Shown: piece by piece, positions 1-12,704 of the stretch | Layout of the letters: every line of letters starts with the position of its first letter | How positions within the stretch are numbered: the stretch's first letter is position 1 | Assembly: GCA_002245135.1 (NCBI GenBank) | Contig: NGBS01001160.1 | Coordinates: 800,526 to 864,525 of the forward strand | Source: Proteromonas lacertae | Taxonomy: Eukaryota; Sar; Bigyra; Opalinata; Proteromonadidae | Direction: 5' to 3' | DNA length: 64,000 bases | Position numbers and translations under genes: made by a program | Notes under the pieces: model-generated | Told to the model about the DNA's origin: nothing | The model's database searches: none | What the model saw: only the letters and a program-made list of their open reading frames with translations

Positions 1-726
1 TCTACTTCCTCTATTACATCTTCAATATCTTCCCAAAAGTCAGTATGTTTATATTTTCGTGTTAATAATGGTTTTGGTGGAGATGAAATTGATGAATTAT
101 CTCTTTCAGATATTGGATGTAGAGCTGGAGATAGATCTGCTAGGGATATGAATCCATCAGTTTTGGCTTTTTCACGAAGTTTCATTGGTAATTCTTCTTC
201 ATTTCCTTGCTCTAGAGTATTCTAATTAATTAATTACATTTAATATGAAATTATACTAAGATATCTGGAATTGCTGTGCTTACTGGTTTATTCATACCAT
301 CTAAAGTCCTTTTCAAATCCTATATTATTAAATGGATAAATCTTACTTCTATTTCTATAGACTGCATTAAATTATCTTCTTCAGCCATTTGTTTCATTTC
401 TTCTTTCCTTAATATCTTCTCTGCAAACTTCAGAGACTCCACCCGTTGCTTTAATTTACTATTTTCGTCTCTGAGTTGATATATCATCGCTTCATATTTC
501 CTAAGCTTCTAATAAAATAAATTGCAAATAAATACTTCTACTAATTTGTCTTGTATAGCTAGTTCTATGATTGGATCTGATTCAGAAGGATTTCGTAGAT
601 CGGATAGGAAAACTAAGAATAGAATAATATTGCAATTCATACCATCTAAACTAGTCCTTCTAGTGTAATTGTGTTCTAGAAATTATAGATAAGAATGCCA
701 ATACCTTCATCGCTGTCCATTGACAT
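1..726 (-). CDS. Coiled-coil protein, C-terminus beyond left edge
   Basis: No family recognised. Reading the minus strand from the ATG at 724-726, five very short introns (about 27-36 nt, GTA...TAG) can be removed to give one open frame that leaves the window. It begins MSMDSDEEHNYTRRTSLDVF, then a charged heptad-like stretch (EAMIYQLRDENSKLKQRVES) typical of a coiled coil, then a Ser/Pro-rich part and an acidic end (DIEDVIEEVE). The introns lie at about 680-708, 627-656, 511-543, 321-347 and 223-257. Each alone breaks the frame, and removing all of them restores it. The gene is divergent from CWC22 across about 130 bp. The exon structure is inferred and the function unknown. Confidence 0.6.
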
Positions 727-791
727 ATTTACAGGTGTATTTATTTTATTAGTTACTTTTGATTTTAACCAAAAACAAAATACAATATCAT

Positions 792-816
792 TCAAGCTTT
801 TAAAGAAAAAGCTTGA
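792..816. promoter_or_regulatory. Inverted TCAAGCT repeat between divergent genes
   Basis: TCAAGCTTTT at 792 faces AAAAGCTTGA ending at 816, giving two oppositely oriented copies of the TCAAGC word that recurs upstream of other genes here. It lies midway between two divergent start codons (726 minus, 858 plus). A bidirectional promoter element is an inference from position only. Confidence 0.35.
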
Positions 817-857
817 CAAACTCATTCAAATATTATAAAATATTGATTTTATCAACA

Positions 858-2857
858 ATGGGACATCATCATGTATTAAAAATATCATTTTTATTTTTTT
901 AGGGGCATTCACATCATCATCATTCCAGTCATCATAGACAGTATGCTTTTATTTTTAATTTTAGTCGTTCTCCATCTGATGAAAGTGATGAAACTTCAAA
1001 ATCAAGATCAAGATCACCAGTAAGAGAAAAATCAAGAAAAGACAAACATTCTTCAAAAAGAACGCCTTCTCCACCAAAAGATAATGAAAAGACACCTCCA
1101 ATATCACCAAAGCATAATAAGGATACACGTACTCCACCACCACCACCACCACTACCAGTTAATCAAGATGATTATGAAGAAGAGAATAATCCAGCTCCTG
1201 CGCCAGTAGAACAACCTGAAATACCATTACCAGCAAAATTTACTCGTTCTGGAATGACAGCAGGTGTATATATCCCACCTCACAGATTAGCTCAAATGAA
1301 AATCAGTGATGATAAAAGTTCAGTTGAATATCAACGAACTACATGGGATGCACTTCGTAAGAGTATAAATGGTGTAATTAATAAAGTCAATATCTCCAAT
1401 ATAACATCAATAATAGGTGAATTATTCCAAGAAAATCTAGTAAGAGGAAGAGGTTTGTTAGCTCGAGCTTTAATGAAAGCTCAATTAGCCTCACCCGGTT
1501 TTACACATGTATATGCAGCATTAATAGCAGTAGTAAATACAAAATTACCAGAAAACGGTGAATTATTAGTGAAAAGAGTTGTATTTCAATTTAGAAAAGC
1601 TTTTAAAAGAAATGATAAAATAGTAGCAACAGGATTGGTTATGTTTATTGCACATTTAGTAAATCAACAAGTAGTTCATGAGTTATTAGCATTAGAAATC
1701 ATTACATTGTTATTAAGTAAGCCAACAAATGATAGTGTTGAAGTGGCAATCTCATTTGTTAAAGAATGTGGTCAAATGTTGCAAGAAGTAAGTCCAATGG
1801 GTTTTAATGGAGTATTTGAGAGATTTAAAGGTATTTTACATGAAGGAGATATAGATAAAAGAGTGCAATATACAATAGAAGGATTATTTGCAGTGAGAAA
1901 GTCAAATTTTAGAGATTATCCTGCTGTTCATCCTGATTTACAATTAGTAGAAAGTGAAGATCAAATAACACATGAAATATCATTAGATGATAAGATAGAT
2001 AAAGAAGATCATTTAGATGTATTCCATCCTGACCCACACTTTATAGAGAATGAAGAATTATGGAATAAAATAAAGGAAGAGATATTAGGTAGTGGTGATA
2101 ATAATGATGATAATAATGATAGTGAAAAGAGTGATAATAACAGTGAAGGAGAAAGTGGTAGTGATAGTGAAGATGAAGATAATGATAAAAAGACTGTAGA
2201 AATTGAAGATTTAAGTGAACAAGACTTAGTTAATTTAAGAAGGACAGTATATTTAACAATAATGAACTCAGTAGGATATGAAGAATGTGTTCATAAATTA
2301 TTAAAAATCAATTTAAAAGATGGTGAAGAATATCACTTATGTAATATGATAGTAGAGAGTTGTGCTCAAGATAAGAGTTATAATCGATTCTATGGTTTAA
2401 TTGCACAAAGATTATGTATAGTACATAGTAAATGGCAAGTTGAATTTGAAAAGACATTTGAAGAACAATATGCTACTATTCATCGATTAGATACGAATAA
2501 ATTGAGAAATATATCAAAGTTTTATAGTCATTTATTATATACTGATTCTATGCCTTGGACAGTGTTTGAATTTATTCATTTGAATGAAGATGAAACTACT
2601 TCTGCAAGTAGAATATTTATAAAATTTTTGTATATTTTATTTTTTTATAATTATATTTTTTGAATAGATTATTAGATATTGTAGAGAATCTTGGATTGGA
2701 GAAGGTGAAAGAAAGATTCTTTGACCCGTATATGACAGAGACATTCTCAGGATTGTTTCCAACAGATACTCCAAAGAATATTCGATTTGCGATTAATTTT
2801 CTTACTCAGATTGGTTTAGGTGAATTAACTGATCATCTTCGTGAATTACTAAAATAA
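858..2857 (+). CDS. CWC22: Pre-mRNA splicing factor CWC22
   Basis: CWC22 is a spliceosomal scaffold that binds eIF4A3 and is needed for the catalytic steps of splicing and exon-junction complex loading in the nucleus. The start at 858 gives a His-rich and RS/Pro-rich N-terminus after removing introns at about 873-902 and 939-962. The MIF4G domain follows (VYIPPHRLAQMK, then the helical repeat region from about 1330 to 1930). An acidic linker (2050-2210) precedes the MA3 domain. A 38-nt intron at 2630-2667 joins SSRIFIKF to LLDIVENLGLEKVKERF, exactly where the MA3 domain of other CWC22 proteins is continuous. The end FAINFLTQIGLGELTDHLRE is characteristic of the family. Stop is TAA. Confidence 0.93.
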
Positions 2858-2955
2858 ATTATTAATAAATTTTGTCTTGTTTGTGTGTTTTATGGTTTTA
2901 ATGATTTATCTCAATAATATATCCGTTTCATCAACATATTTTTTAGATTTTTGGA

Positions 2956-3912
2956 ATGAAGTGTTTAGCCTTGTTATTAATTTTTTCAATCGCATTATGT
3001 GGATGTCCAAATAATTGCAACGGTCATGGTAAGTGTAATGCAGGAGTTTGTGAATGTTTTAGATCAACTGGTGTAGAAAGCATACCAGATGCTGCAGATA
3101 GTACTGGTGCTTCTGCAACATACAACTTAGAATCATACTATGGACCAGATTGCTCAAGAAGTATATAATTTACTTTAATTTGTTTAGAAATGTGTCCAAT
3201 GGGTATTTCATTTGCTTCACTTCGTGAAACAGGATATACAGTAAATTTAGAAGCTTCAAGTGCTGCAAATGAGCCAACTGTTGTTCCAAACAGAAGAATG
3301 GATGATAAGTTAGTTCAAGGTGGTGATGGACAACCTGAACCTACAGCTTCAGCTTCAGCTTCTGCTGCACCTGGAGGTAGTGGTGTTCCAGATCACCATA
3401 TGTATGCTGAATGTAGTGGAGCTGGTTTATGTAATTCAGAAACTGGTGTTTGTGAATGTTTTGATGGATTTGAAGGTAAAGCTTGTCAAAGAATGTCTTG
3501 TCCAAATAAATGCAGTGGAAAAGGCAAATGCGTTCCAATTAGTGAAGCTGTTGGATTAGATGGTACTACAAATAAAAATATTAAAGATTATTTTGGGTTT
3601 AATGGAAGAGAAACACATGGTACTCCTAGTAATACTCCAGTAAAAGATAATGATTCTGAAGCTAAATTCTTTGGTTGTTTATGTGATAAAGGATTTAGAG
3701 GTCCAGACTGTTCATTGAGAGAATGTCCATCAGGAGAAGATCCACAAGGAGCAACTAATAAATGACTACTACTCCTAATCTAGTGTACTGATCTTAAGTT
3801 GAAGCAAAGAGATTGTAGTGGAAGAGGTACTTGCAATTATGAGACAGGTGAATGTCAATGTTTCGATGGATATAGTGGAGCTAGTTGCAGTTCTATGACA
3901 ACATTCATGTAA
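2956..3912 (+). CDS. Secreted EGF-like repeat protein (frame break near 3760)
   Basis: A clear signal peptide (MKCLALLLIFSIALCGC) is followed by EGF-type units rich in the pattern C-x3-C-x-G-x-G-x-C, for example CPNNCNGHGKCNAGVCECF, CSGAGLCNSETGVCECF and CSGKGKC, so the product is probably secreted or surface-exposed. A 27-nt intron at 3161-3187 joins the first two exons. After DCSLRECPSGEDPQG the frame meets TGA then TAG (3763-3783). Beyond them the same frame resumes as a further EGF unit (RDCSGRGTCNYETGECQC) ending at TAA 3910-3912. No GT-AG intron fits the gap, so this is a frameshift pair, a lesion or an assembly error. Function unknown beyond a likely adhesion or surface role. Confidence 0.7.
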
Positions 3913-3970
3913 AATTACAATCAAAAGAATTAATTCACTTTTTAATTAAAGAATTTATATTTACAATTTA

Positions 3971-6202
3971 TTATTCTACCCTAATGGTGTTGCGGGTATA
4001 GGGAATTTCAGTCGATCTACTCTCACTACTTTGCATTTTCACATATTCTTTCAGTTCATCATATTTCCATATTCCATTGATTATTTCACCCAAATTTTGA
4101 TAAGTTCCTCTACCATGTCTTTTATCATACTTAAACTCTCCACTATACTTCGATCTATTCTTATATCTCAATTCACCACTTCCAAACCTTTCATTATCTT
4201 TCCACATACCTATATAAACATCACCATTTGCATAATGGCAAGTTCCTAAGCCATTTCTTTTATCACCAACCCATTTTCCATTATAAATTTCTGTTTGAAC
4301 ACAATCAAGTGGATGATAAGTATATATTCCTTCACCATTTCTTCTATTATTCCTCCACAATCCTTCATACACTGATCCATCTTCATATATACATTTTCCA
4401 CTTCCATTTCTAACTCCTTCTTTCCAATATCCACTATAATATTCTCTATTATTGTTATAAATATATTCTCCACTTCCATCATATAATCCATTCATCCAAT
4501 TACCTTTATAAACATCTCCATTTTTATATCTCATTTCACCATATCCAACTATTTGATTATGTTCATAATTACCTTTATAATAATCACCATTTGAAAATAT
4601 TATTTCGACTATACCATTCATTTCATTATTTACATAATTTCCTATAATTTCTCTTATTTCATAACCATTTGGATATTTTATTCTACATTTTCCATCAGTA
4701 ATATTTCCATCTTTAAATATACCACTTATTGAATATCCATCTGGATTTATTAACTCACCAGAACCATCATATTCACCATCTACAAATGAACCACGATATA
4801 CAGTTCCATTAGATAATTTCAATAATCCATTTCCATTTGGTTTATCATCACTCCAATCACCAGTATATATTCCTCCTCTGTAAGAATAAGTAATTTCTCT
4901 TTTAGCTTCTTCTTCTCTTTCTTTTTCTTCTTCTTCTAATGATTTCTTGGTTTTGTAAGTTATAATATATCCGTTTTGATTTGGTTTATCTCCACTCAAT
5001 CCTCCAATACAAACAATATTATTATCATTATTTATGAATATATTACCACCATATATTGTCTTTGGAATTAGACTATTATTATCATTATTATTTTCATATT
5101 TCATCCATGTATAAGTAGTTAAATCCAATATATACACATCACTATTAACTTCACCATTTTCATTTATTCCACCAATTACTATCATTGACATATTATCAAT
5201 ATTATTAAATATCATTCCACTACAATAATTACATAAACTCCTATTAGATGGAATACAACCAGTCATTGATAAATATTTCCACTCTAAATTCTCTTTATCA
5301 AATAGAAAACAATCATTTAAAAAACATCCTTTACTTCTTCCACCATAAATTAATATTCCTTTATCAGTATTACAATAACAAGAAAATGCTCTTGATTTTG
5401 GATTATTATTATTATTATTTGTATTTGTATTGTTTGGTGGTGGTTTGGGAATTGCTATTTTCTTCTTTCCTTTTACTTCTTTTATTTTAGATATTGCAGA
5501 GGTTATTACTGTATTTGGCATCATCTGATGTGGATGGTATTATTAATTCCCATTTATTGAGTGAAATTGTATAAATCCAAACATCATTATAATATGTATT
5601 ACTTCTATTATTTACTCCACCAAAATAGAACAATTGATCTTCGTTTAAGACTGTAAATATTGAACCTAATCGTGGTGGTGGTAATTGTATTTCTATTGGT
5701 TCATTTTGTTTGGGTTTTTTGATTGGTGATTTTGGTGGTGATTTATTGGGTGATTTCTTTCTTTCTGGTGATTTTGGTTGTGTAACCGTTTCATCTATTA
5801 TTGGCTCGAATGGAGTTTCTGGTAATAAGGTGAATATAGATGATTGAATATCATATTTGTAGAATTCACTTGATAAATGATAGATTCCTAGTTTCATCCA
5901 TTACTTCACCTGAATATAAAAACACAGAATCACCACATTTTACACATCCACATCCTATAAATAAAGAGATTTATAGATATATATAATCTATACCTGATCT
6001 ATTACGAATTGGTTTTTCAACTGGTACTTTTAGTCATTTTTAAATTATTTTTATTTACTTTTATAACTCGTATGTCTGAACTACAATATTTATCATAACT
6101 ATATCCTCCAATAATCATAATTTCTTCATCATTTAGTTCCACAAAAGAACCTAAATGAGTTTCAAGATTGAAATCCTTCTGAATGCTCCAAAAAACCTCC
6201 AT
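3971..6202 (-). CDS. Kelch-MORN repeat protein
   Basis: The N-terminal half carries kelch-type strands (IMIIGGYSYDKYCSSDIRV, LFYFGGVNNRSNTYYNDVWI, VIGGINENGEVNSDVYILDL, VCIGGLSGDKPNQNG). The C-terminal half holds about ten MORN repeats (for example YTGDWSDDKPNGNG and YKGNWMNGLYDGSGEY). MORN arrays act in membrane- or cytoskeleton-linked scaffolds; kelch propellers bind partners. The frame is joined by a 31-nt intron at about 5492-5522, a roughly 45-nt intron near 5890-5935, and one of about 67-73 nt near 5960-6030 whose donor is uncertain. A Lys/Pro/Ser-rich linker (SPERKKSPNKSPPKSP) lies inside the propeller. The start chosen is ATG at 6202. It is divergent from BMS1. Confidence 0.75.
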
Positions 6203-6318
6203 CAAATGTTTTTAAAAACAGTTTTAACCAAAATTATTTTCGTAAACCAAATTCTTACCAAACAAGCTTTTTTTCTCATTTCTTGCATCTCGTGAAATTC
6301 GCAAGTTATAGAGAATGA

Positions 6319-9300
6319 ATGATATTACAGAATTTCACAAACCCCATAGAAAGTCGATGAAAGGGAGAAAAGAGAATGAAAAGAAGATCGAAAAACTCAA
6401 ATCACTCAATCAGAAAAGTACCCATCCAGGAGTATAATTTTTATTCATAATTTTGTTGTTACAAATAGGCTTTTACATTTGTACATGTTCAAAAAACAAA
6501 TAGAAATGTTAGAAGAACTTTAAACATAGCTATAAAGAAACATGTAGTTCCAATGGTAAATAGACAGTCTGAAAATCCACCACCAATAGTTGTTGCTGTT
6601 GTTGGACCTCCGACAAGTTGGTAAAAGTACATTAATTAGAGTATTCTTTATTATCAATTATTAAATCAATAGGGACTAGTTAAAAAATACACTAAACATA
6701 CAATAACAGATATAAAAGGACCAGTTACAGTAGTTAGTGGTAAAAATCGAAGAGTAACATTTATAGAATGTCCTAACGATATAAATGCAATGGTCGACAC
6801 AGCCAAAATAGCAGATTTAGTATTAGCATTAGTAGATGGTAGTTTTGGTTTTGAAATGGAAACATTTGAATTTATCGATATGTTAAAGATCCACGGTTTT
6901 CCCAAAATTATGGGAGTGATGACCCATTTAGATCAATTCAAAGATTCAAAAGTCTTACAAAAAATGAAAAAAAGATATAAGAATCGATTTTGGAGTGAAA
7001 TTTATGATGGTGCAAAAATGTTTTACATCCCAGGAATAAAGAATGGGAAATACCCTAAAACCGAAATCCACAATTTAGCCTTATACATCTCCAGAATCAA
7101 ATTCAGACCATTAAAATGGCGAAATGAACATCCTTATATCTTAGTAGATCGATATGAAGATATAACTAATCCATTGGATATAGAAAACAATAAAGAAATA
7201 GATAGAAATGTCGTATTATATGGATATGTAAGAGGAACATATTTAAAGAATGATTCACGTGTTCATTTAATTGGTGCTGGTGATTATACAATTCAATCAA
7301 TTACAAAGTTACCAGATCCTTGTCCTTTACCAGATAAAGGTGAAGATGGAAAGAAGAAAAGAAGACATTTAAATGATAAAGAAACATTATTATATGCACC
7401 AATGTCTAGTGTTGGTAATATTTTATTTGATAAAGATGCGATGTATATTAATATGAATGAAATAAAGATAAATAATGAAGATAATAATAATGGTAAGAGT
7501 GATGAGATGAATATAGATGAAGGTGATGGTATAACAATGTTGAAATCAATGCAGAAATTGAAGAGTGGTTTAGATGATCAAGTTGGTAATACTGAATTAT
7601 CATTATTTAAAGATTCTAAACCAATTAAGAATGATGAAGTGACTGTTGAACGTGATGATATTGAAGAACAGTTGGTGATGGATGAAAAGAGTGGAAGAAT
7701 GAGAAGAAAAGCAATGTTTAAAGATGGTGAAGATGAGGAAGGAGAAGGAGAAGAGGATGAAGATGAAATAGAAGGAGAAGATGAAGATGATAATGATGAA
7801 GATGATGAAGAAAATGATGATGAAGATGAAGTAGAAGAAGAAGGTGATGAAGATGATGGTACTACAGGAAATATTCAATGGAAGACATCAATCTCAAAGA
7901 AAGCAAATGAAGAATATCATGAACGTCTAAAGAATAATTACAACATAATGGATTATATATACAACCCAAAGTATAATATGAATGAAGTAGAAGAAATAGA
8001 CACAAGTGATAGTGATAGTGATACTGAGTTCTTTAAACCAGTAAAAAGAAATAATAAATTAGATGAAGAAATAAATCAGATTGATTCGATGAAATATATA
8101 CCAGAAGCAAGTAAACTACAAGATTGGGATAATGAAGAAGTGATTTTGAGTTTAAAAAATAGATTCGTTACTGGTGATTGGAAAGAACAAACTGCTGAAA
8201 ATGATGAAGAATTATTGAACCAATTAGAAAATGGAAATGGAATGGAAGAAGAAGATGATGATGTTGAAGATAATAATGATATAATAGATGGTGATGATGA
8301 AGATCCAAGTAAATTATTAATGTCCAATGGTATGGAAGAAGATGATGAAGAAGTAGAAACTGGAGAAACAAAACCCTTAGCATTAGAAGAAGAAAGAAAG
8401 AAGAATGCAGAAGAAAAAGCCAAACAAAAGAAGAAATTCGATAGTGAATATGATATATCAAAGAACTATCTAGAAGAAGATGAAGCTGTATTTAATGAAC
8501 AAAAAGAAATTGGAGCAAAACAGGAAATGATCAATAAAGAGGAATTTAAAGACTTATCTGAAGAAGAGCGTATTAGAATTCAAGGATATATACCAGGTAC
8601 CTATGTTCGTATTGAAATAGCTCATGTTCCCTGTGAGTTTATATTGTATATGAATCCTAAAGATCCAATCATATTGGGAGGGATATTGACAAATGAAATG
8701 AAATTTGGATTAATGAGAGTATATATATATTATATATTAATATATTATTATTATTTATTTATTTGTCTAGAGTCGTGTAATAAGACACAAATGGTATCCT
8801 AAAATCCTCAAGAATCAAGATCCAATCATTATCTCCATAGGCTGGCGAAGATATCAAACCATACCAACTTACTGTATGGAAGATCAGAATAATAGATATC
8901 GAATGATTAAATATACACCTGAAAATATGCATTGTCAATCAATATTCTATGGTCCATCAGTACCACCTAATACACCCTATTTCACATTCAGTAGATTTAC
9001 CAATAAAGAACCAAGTTATAGAATCAGTAGTACTGGTGTTGTATTGGAATTAAATGCAACATTTAGAGTAATGAAGAAGTTAAAATTGGTTGGTTATCCC
9101 CATCAGATATTTAAAAATACTGCTTTTATTAAAGGAATGTTTAATAGTGAATTAGAAGTTGCTAAATTTGAAGGTGCAAGATTAAAGACAGTAAGTGGAA
9201 TTAGAGGAATGATTAAAAAACCAGTAAAAGGTGAACCAGGTATATTTAGAGCAACATTTGAAGATAAAATTATTAAAAGTGATATTGTGTTTTGTAGAAC

Positions 9301-9844
9301 TTGGGTTCCGTTGGATATTAAACAATATTATAATCCTGTAGCTAATAAACTAGTGAAAGATATTAATGATTGGCAACATATGAGAACTACCTTTGAAATT
9401 AGAAAAGATTTGAATTTGAATGTGCCTTTAAATACTGATAGTTTGTATAAAGATGTAGAAAGAACTGAGAAACAGTTTAATCCAGTGAAAGTATCTAATA
9501 ATTTGATTAAGAATTTACCTTTTTCATCCAAACCGAAATTATTAGAAAAACAAATCAAAGTGAATGATCCTGGTGCTGTTCCAAAGTCATTAGTCACTAA
9601 TAAAGTAGAAAAGAAGAAATTAACTGTATTACAACAATTACAGACAATTAGAAAAGAGAAATTGAAGAAACGTAAAGAAAAAGAGAAAGAAAGACATGAA
9701 AGTTATTTAAAAAAGAAAGAGAAAGAAGATTTAAAGAGAGGATTAGTTACAAAGGAGTTGAAAAAGAGAAAATATGCAAGAGATGGAATGGCTGAGAAGA
9801 AGAAATCACAAAATCCAAATAAGAGAAGAAAAACTAAAGAGTAA
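6319..9844 (+). CDS. BMS1: Ribosome biogenesis GTPase BMS1
   Basis: BMS1 is the nucleolar GTPase of the small-subunit processome, required for 40S maturation. The order matches the family: N-terminal basic [25 protein letters not shown] with the P-loop; [56 protein letters not shown] (G4-like); SHPYILVDR-type stretch; a long acidic middle; and the RIBIOP_C end ([40 protein letters not shown]). Introns are 6433-6469, 6641-6672 and 8719-8770. One extra base at about 6611-6616 shifts the frame exactly inside the P-loop; dropping it restores GPPQVGKST. The C-terminus is very basic ([12 protein letters not shown]). Stop is TAA. Confidence 0.93.
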
Positions 9845-9935
9845 ATAACTTATTAATGAATTTGTTGTTGTTGTTTTATTGTTTTTTGTTTTAAAAGTAT
9901 TTAAAAATAAATGAGTAAATGAATAAAATTATAAA

Positions 9936-11272
9936 TTATATTTCTTTCTTCTTTCTAAATAATGAATATTGTAATGAGTAAAAGATATTAAACTTCATGA
10001 AATGAAGATTGGCAATCATATTCGGTATTAGAAATGATACTCTACATCGAAACTTATGAAAAACTCTATAACTAAGAGTATTAACATCAGAATTACATGT
10101 TTCAGAAAACATCTCATCAACTGGAACTTCTTTTAATGCTTTAGTTGAATGAGAAGAAAGGTATAAATAATTAGAATTGACAGTAGGAATCATTGAATCT
10201 GCATCAATGAAATAAAAAGGAAAACATTCAATCAAAATACCATCATCACTCAGCCACAAATGATTCATTATTGATGATCCATGTGGAGTTATATAAATAT
10301 CACTATTCATTACTATTTCAATTTGTTCTTCAGGTAATAATGACTCAAATATAGCTAATTTAATATCACATAAACTACCACATATCGACTTTATAAGTGA
10401 TATTAAATCAGGTTCTATATTTATAATATTTCTTGGATAATATGGAGAATCTCTTTTTATAATCAATACATTCACTATATTTTTATCAATTTTTGGTTTT
10501 AATTCTAAATATTCAAATGTTCTATCTCTAAACAAATGTTTCATTTTCACACTCTCAAAATATCCTCCATATCCACCAAAATGAGCTTCTCCAATAATAT
10601 TCAAAGTATCAAAACACATCAAACTTCCTTTTCTTGTCACTATACATAAAATCATTTGTTGTATAAACAACAGGTCTATGAGGTAATTCATTTAAATATA
10701 TTTCCAATGTCAATTGATTCCAGAATACTTCACCATCAGTAAAAACACCAGGTAATAAAAGATAATCAATTGGAGGGAAATCTTTACTATGTTTTGATAT
10801 ATACCATAACAATGAGAAATTATCAGTGAAATGACCTATTGAGAATTGAACTTGATCTCTGATCATCCATATATTCTTAGTGATAATAATATCATTATAT
10901 GGATATGTATGATTCGGATATTCTATTGGATTTATTGAATATTTCATTCCCATATAGTCATTTACTGTTATTCCATTCTGAAAATAATCTGTTCCATAGA
11001 ACAACACATAACCATTTCTATCGTTTCTTATTCTTCTTGATAAACAAACATTGTGTAAAACTCCCCAATTGTAATCCATTATATTACTTATTCTCCAATA
11101 CATCGAACTTACTAAATTTTCGTTATTTTTCAAACATACTTTCTAATTAGTGATATTCATAATTATACTTCTAATCTAGAATATACAAGGTTTATCTATT
11201 AAATATATAAGCAAAGAATTATACAAACGATATAAATAAATATGTAATGATATCTATCCTTCTTATTTTCAT
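9936..11272 (-). CDS. GT61-like glycosyltransferase, type II membrane (one frame break)
   Basis: GT61 enzymes transfer pentoses or GlcNAc onto glycans in the secretory pathway. The family signature is seen near the C-terminus: SDIYITPHGSSIMNHLWLS then DGILIECFPFYF (positions 10310-10215). The N-terminus is rebuilt from two tiny introns (29 and 26 nt) joining MKIRRIDIITYLFISF, a signal-anchor, to INLVYSRLE and then KVCLKNNENLV. The ATG is at 11270-11272, only 48 bp from the divergent PP2C start. Near 10610-10650 the frame must shift by one base between VVYTTNDFMYS and CFDTLNIIGEAHFGG. No plausible intron fits, so it is an error or a lesion. Acceptor and donor are not predictable. Confidence 0.72.
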
Positions 11273-11320
11273 TTTAATAAATATTGCCGTTTTAAATAGT
11301 TTGAGAAAGTTCGTTATTTA

Positions 11321-12496
11321 ATGGGAGCTTTTCTTGATAAACCAGTGACTGATAAAGAAAAGTATTGTGACGAAGCATGGCAGAATAATATGAGAGCCTG
11401 TGTAGCAGCTATGCAGGGCTGGAGAGTAGGAATGGAGGTATGTTTTTATTCAATATGACGATTTAGGATGCTCACATTGTTTTGACTTCTATACCTGGAA
11501 ATGAAACTTGTGGTTTGTATGGAGTTTATGATGGACATGGAGGACAATATATCGCTCAATTTGCGTATTTTTGCTATCTTATCATGGTAGATCTGAAAAT
11601 TTGCTTAGAATATTAGAAACTCAAGAAGAATATAAAAAAGATAAAGTATAACTAACATTTTCGTAAAACTATTTATAGTTTGATCCTGAATTAATAAAAA
11701 TGGCATTTAAAAGAACATACTTTGATTTAGACCAAGAGATGAGAATACAAGATCCAATATGTACAGGAGAAGATCACAGTGGATCAACCGCTGTAACAGC
11801 CTATGTAACACCCAATCATATAATATGCACTAATGCAGGTATAATATATAATACATTTATAACTATTAAATAGGTGATAGTAGATGTATTTTAGTAACTC
11901 AGTCAGGAGTGGTTGAGATGTCACATGATCATAAGCCATATAACGATGATGAAAGGAATCGTATATTGGATGCAGGTGGTGTAGTGGTGATGAAGAGAGT
12001 TAATGGTGATTTAGCTGTAGCAAGAGCATTAGGTGATTTTGGATTTAAATTAAGAACAGATTTACCTCCTGATAAGCAACAAGTTACTTGTGCACCTGAT
12101 GTTACCATTCAACCGAGAAATTTAGAAGAAGATCAATTTTTAGTTTTAGCTTGTGATGGTATTTGGGATGTTATGACTAATGAAGAAATAGCTGAGTTTA
12201 TCAGTACAGAATTACAATATGAAGAAGATATAAATGAAGTTGCTTCTAATGTTATTGATTATTGTTTAGAGAAAGGAAGTAGAGATAATATGAGTGTTAT
12301 TTTGGTTGTATTTCCTAATGCACCTAAACCAAAACCTGAATGTGTTGCTATTCGTATGAAACAGAAGAATCAGAAAATGAAAGCTGTGGATTCAGCTATT
12401 TATGCTCAAAATAAATTACAGGATGAAAAACAACAAGCGGAGGCTCAAAAAATAATGGAAGAACAAGCTGATGATTCTTCAGATGAAGAAAATTAG
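11321..12496 (+). CDS. PP2C-type protein phosphatase (PPM family)
   Basis: A metal-dependent Ser/Thr phosphatase. The start MGAFLDKPVTDKEKYCDE leads to the family pattern: ACVAAMQGWRVGMEDAH (metal-binding MED rebuilt across a 29-nt intron), GVYDGHGG, SGSTAVTAYV, NAGDSRC (rebuilt across a 35-nt intron), DHKPYNDDERNRI, GDLAVARALGDFGFK, LVLACDGIWDVMTNEE and GSRDNMSVILV. All catalytic aspartates are present. Four introns of 25-35 nt lie at about 11437-11465, 11563-11588, 11646-11678 and 11840-11874. The C-terminus is a charged Gln/Glu-rich tail (QAEAQKIMEEQADD). Stop is TAG. It is a typical PP2C alpha/beta-like enzyme; specific substrates are not inferable. Confidence 0.93.
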
Positions 12497-12619
12497 TCAA
12501 TTATCTATATTTACTAATTTAAGTTTTTAAAAATACATTTGTGTGTAATAGTAAATGAATTAATAACATTTTTTATAAGTAATCAAACTGAAATAATGAA
12601 AATCAAAAGAAAAATAGAA

Positions 12620-12626
12620 TCAAGCC
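12620..12626 (+). promoter_or_regulatory. TCAAGCC upstream word
   Basis: TCAAGCC lies 78 bp upstream of the kinase-LRR start at 12705, in the same orientation as the gene. It is one of five exact copies found upstream of start codons in this window. Confidence 0.3.
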
Positions 12627-12704
12627 ACATTCAAAAGCTCGAGACATTTGTTGATAATTTTTCTGTTTTTCTTCTGTTGTACTACTAATTAGCGATTAGT
12701 AACA

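Noticed and set aside
7603-8461. Antisense hydrophobic and Ser-rich frames opposite BMS1
   Set aside because: Shadows of the acidic GAA/GAT-rich middle of BMS1.
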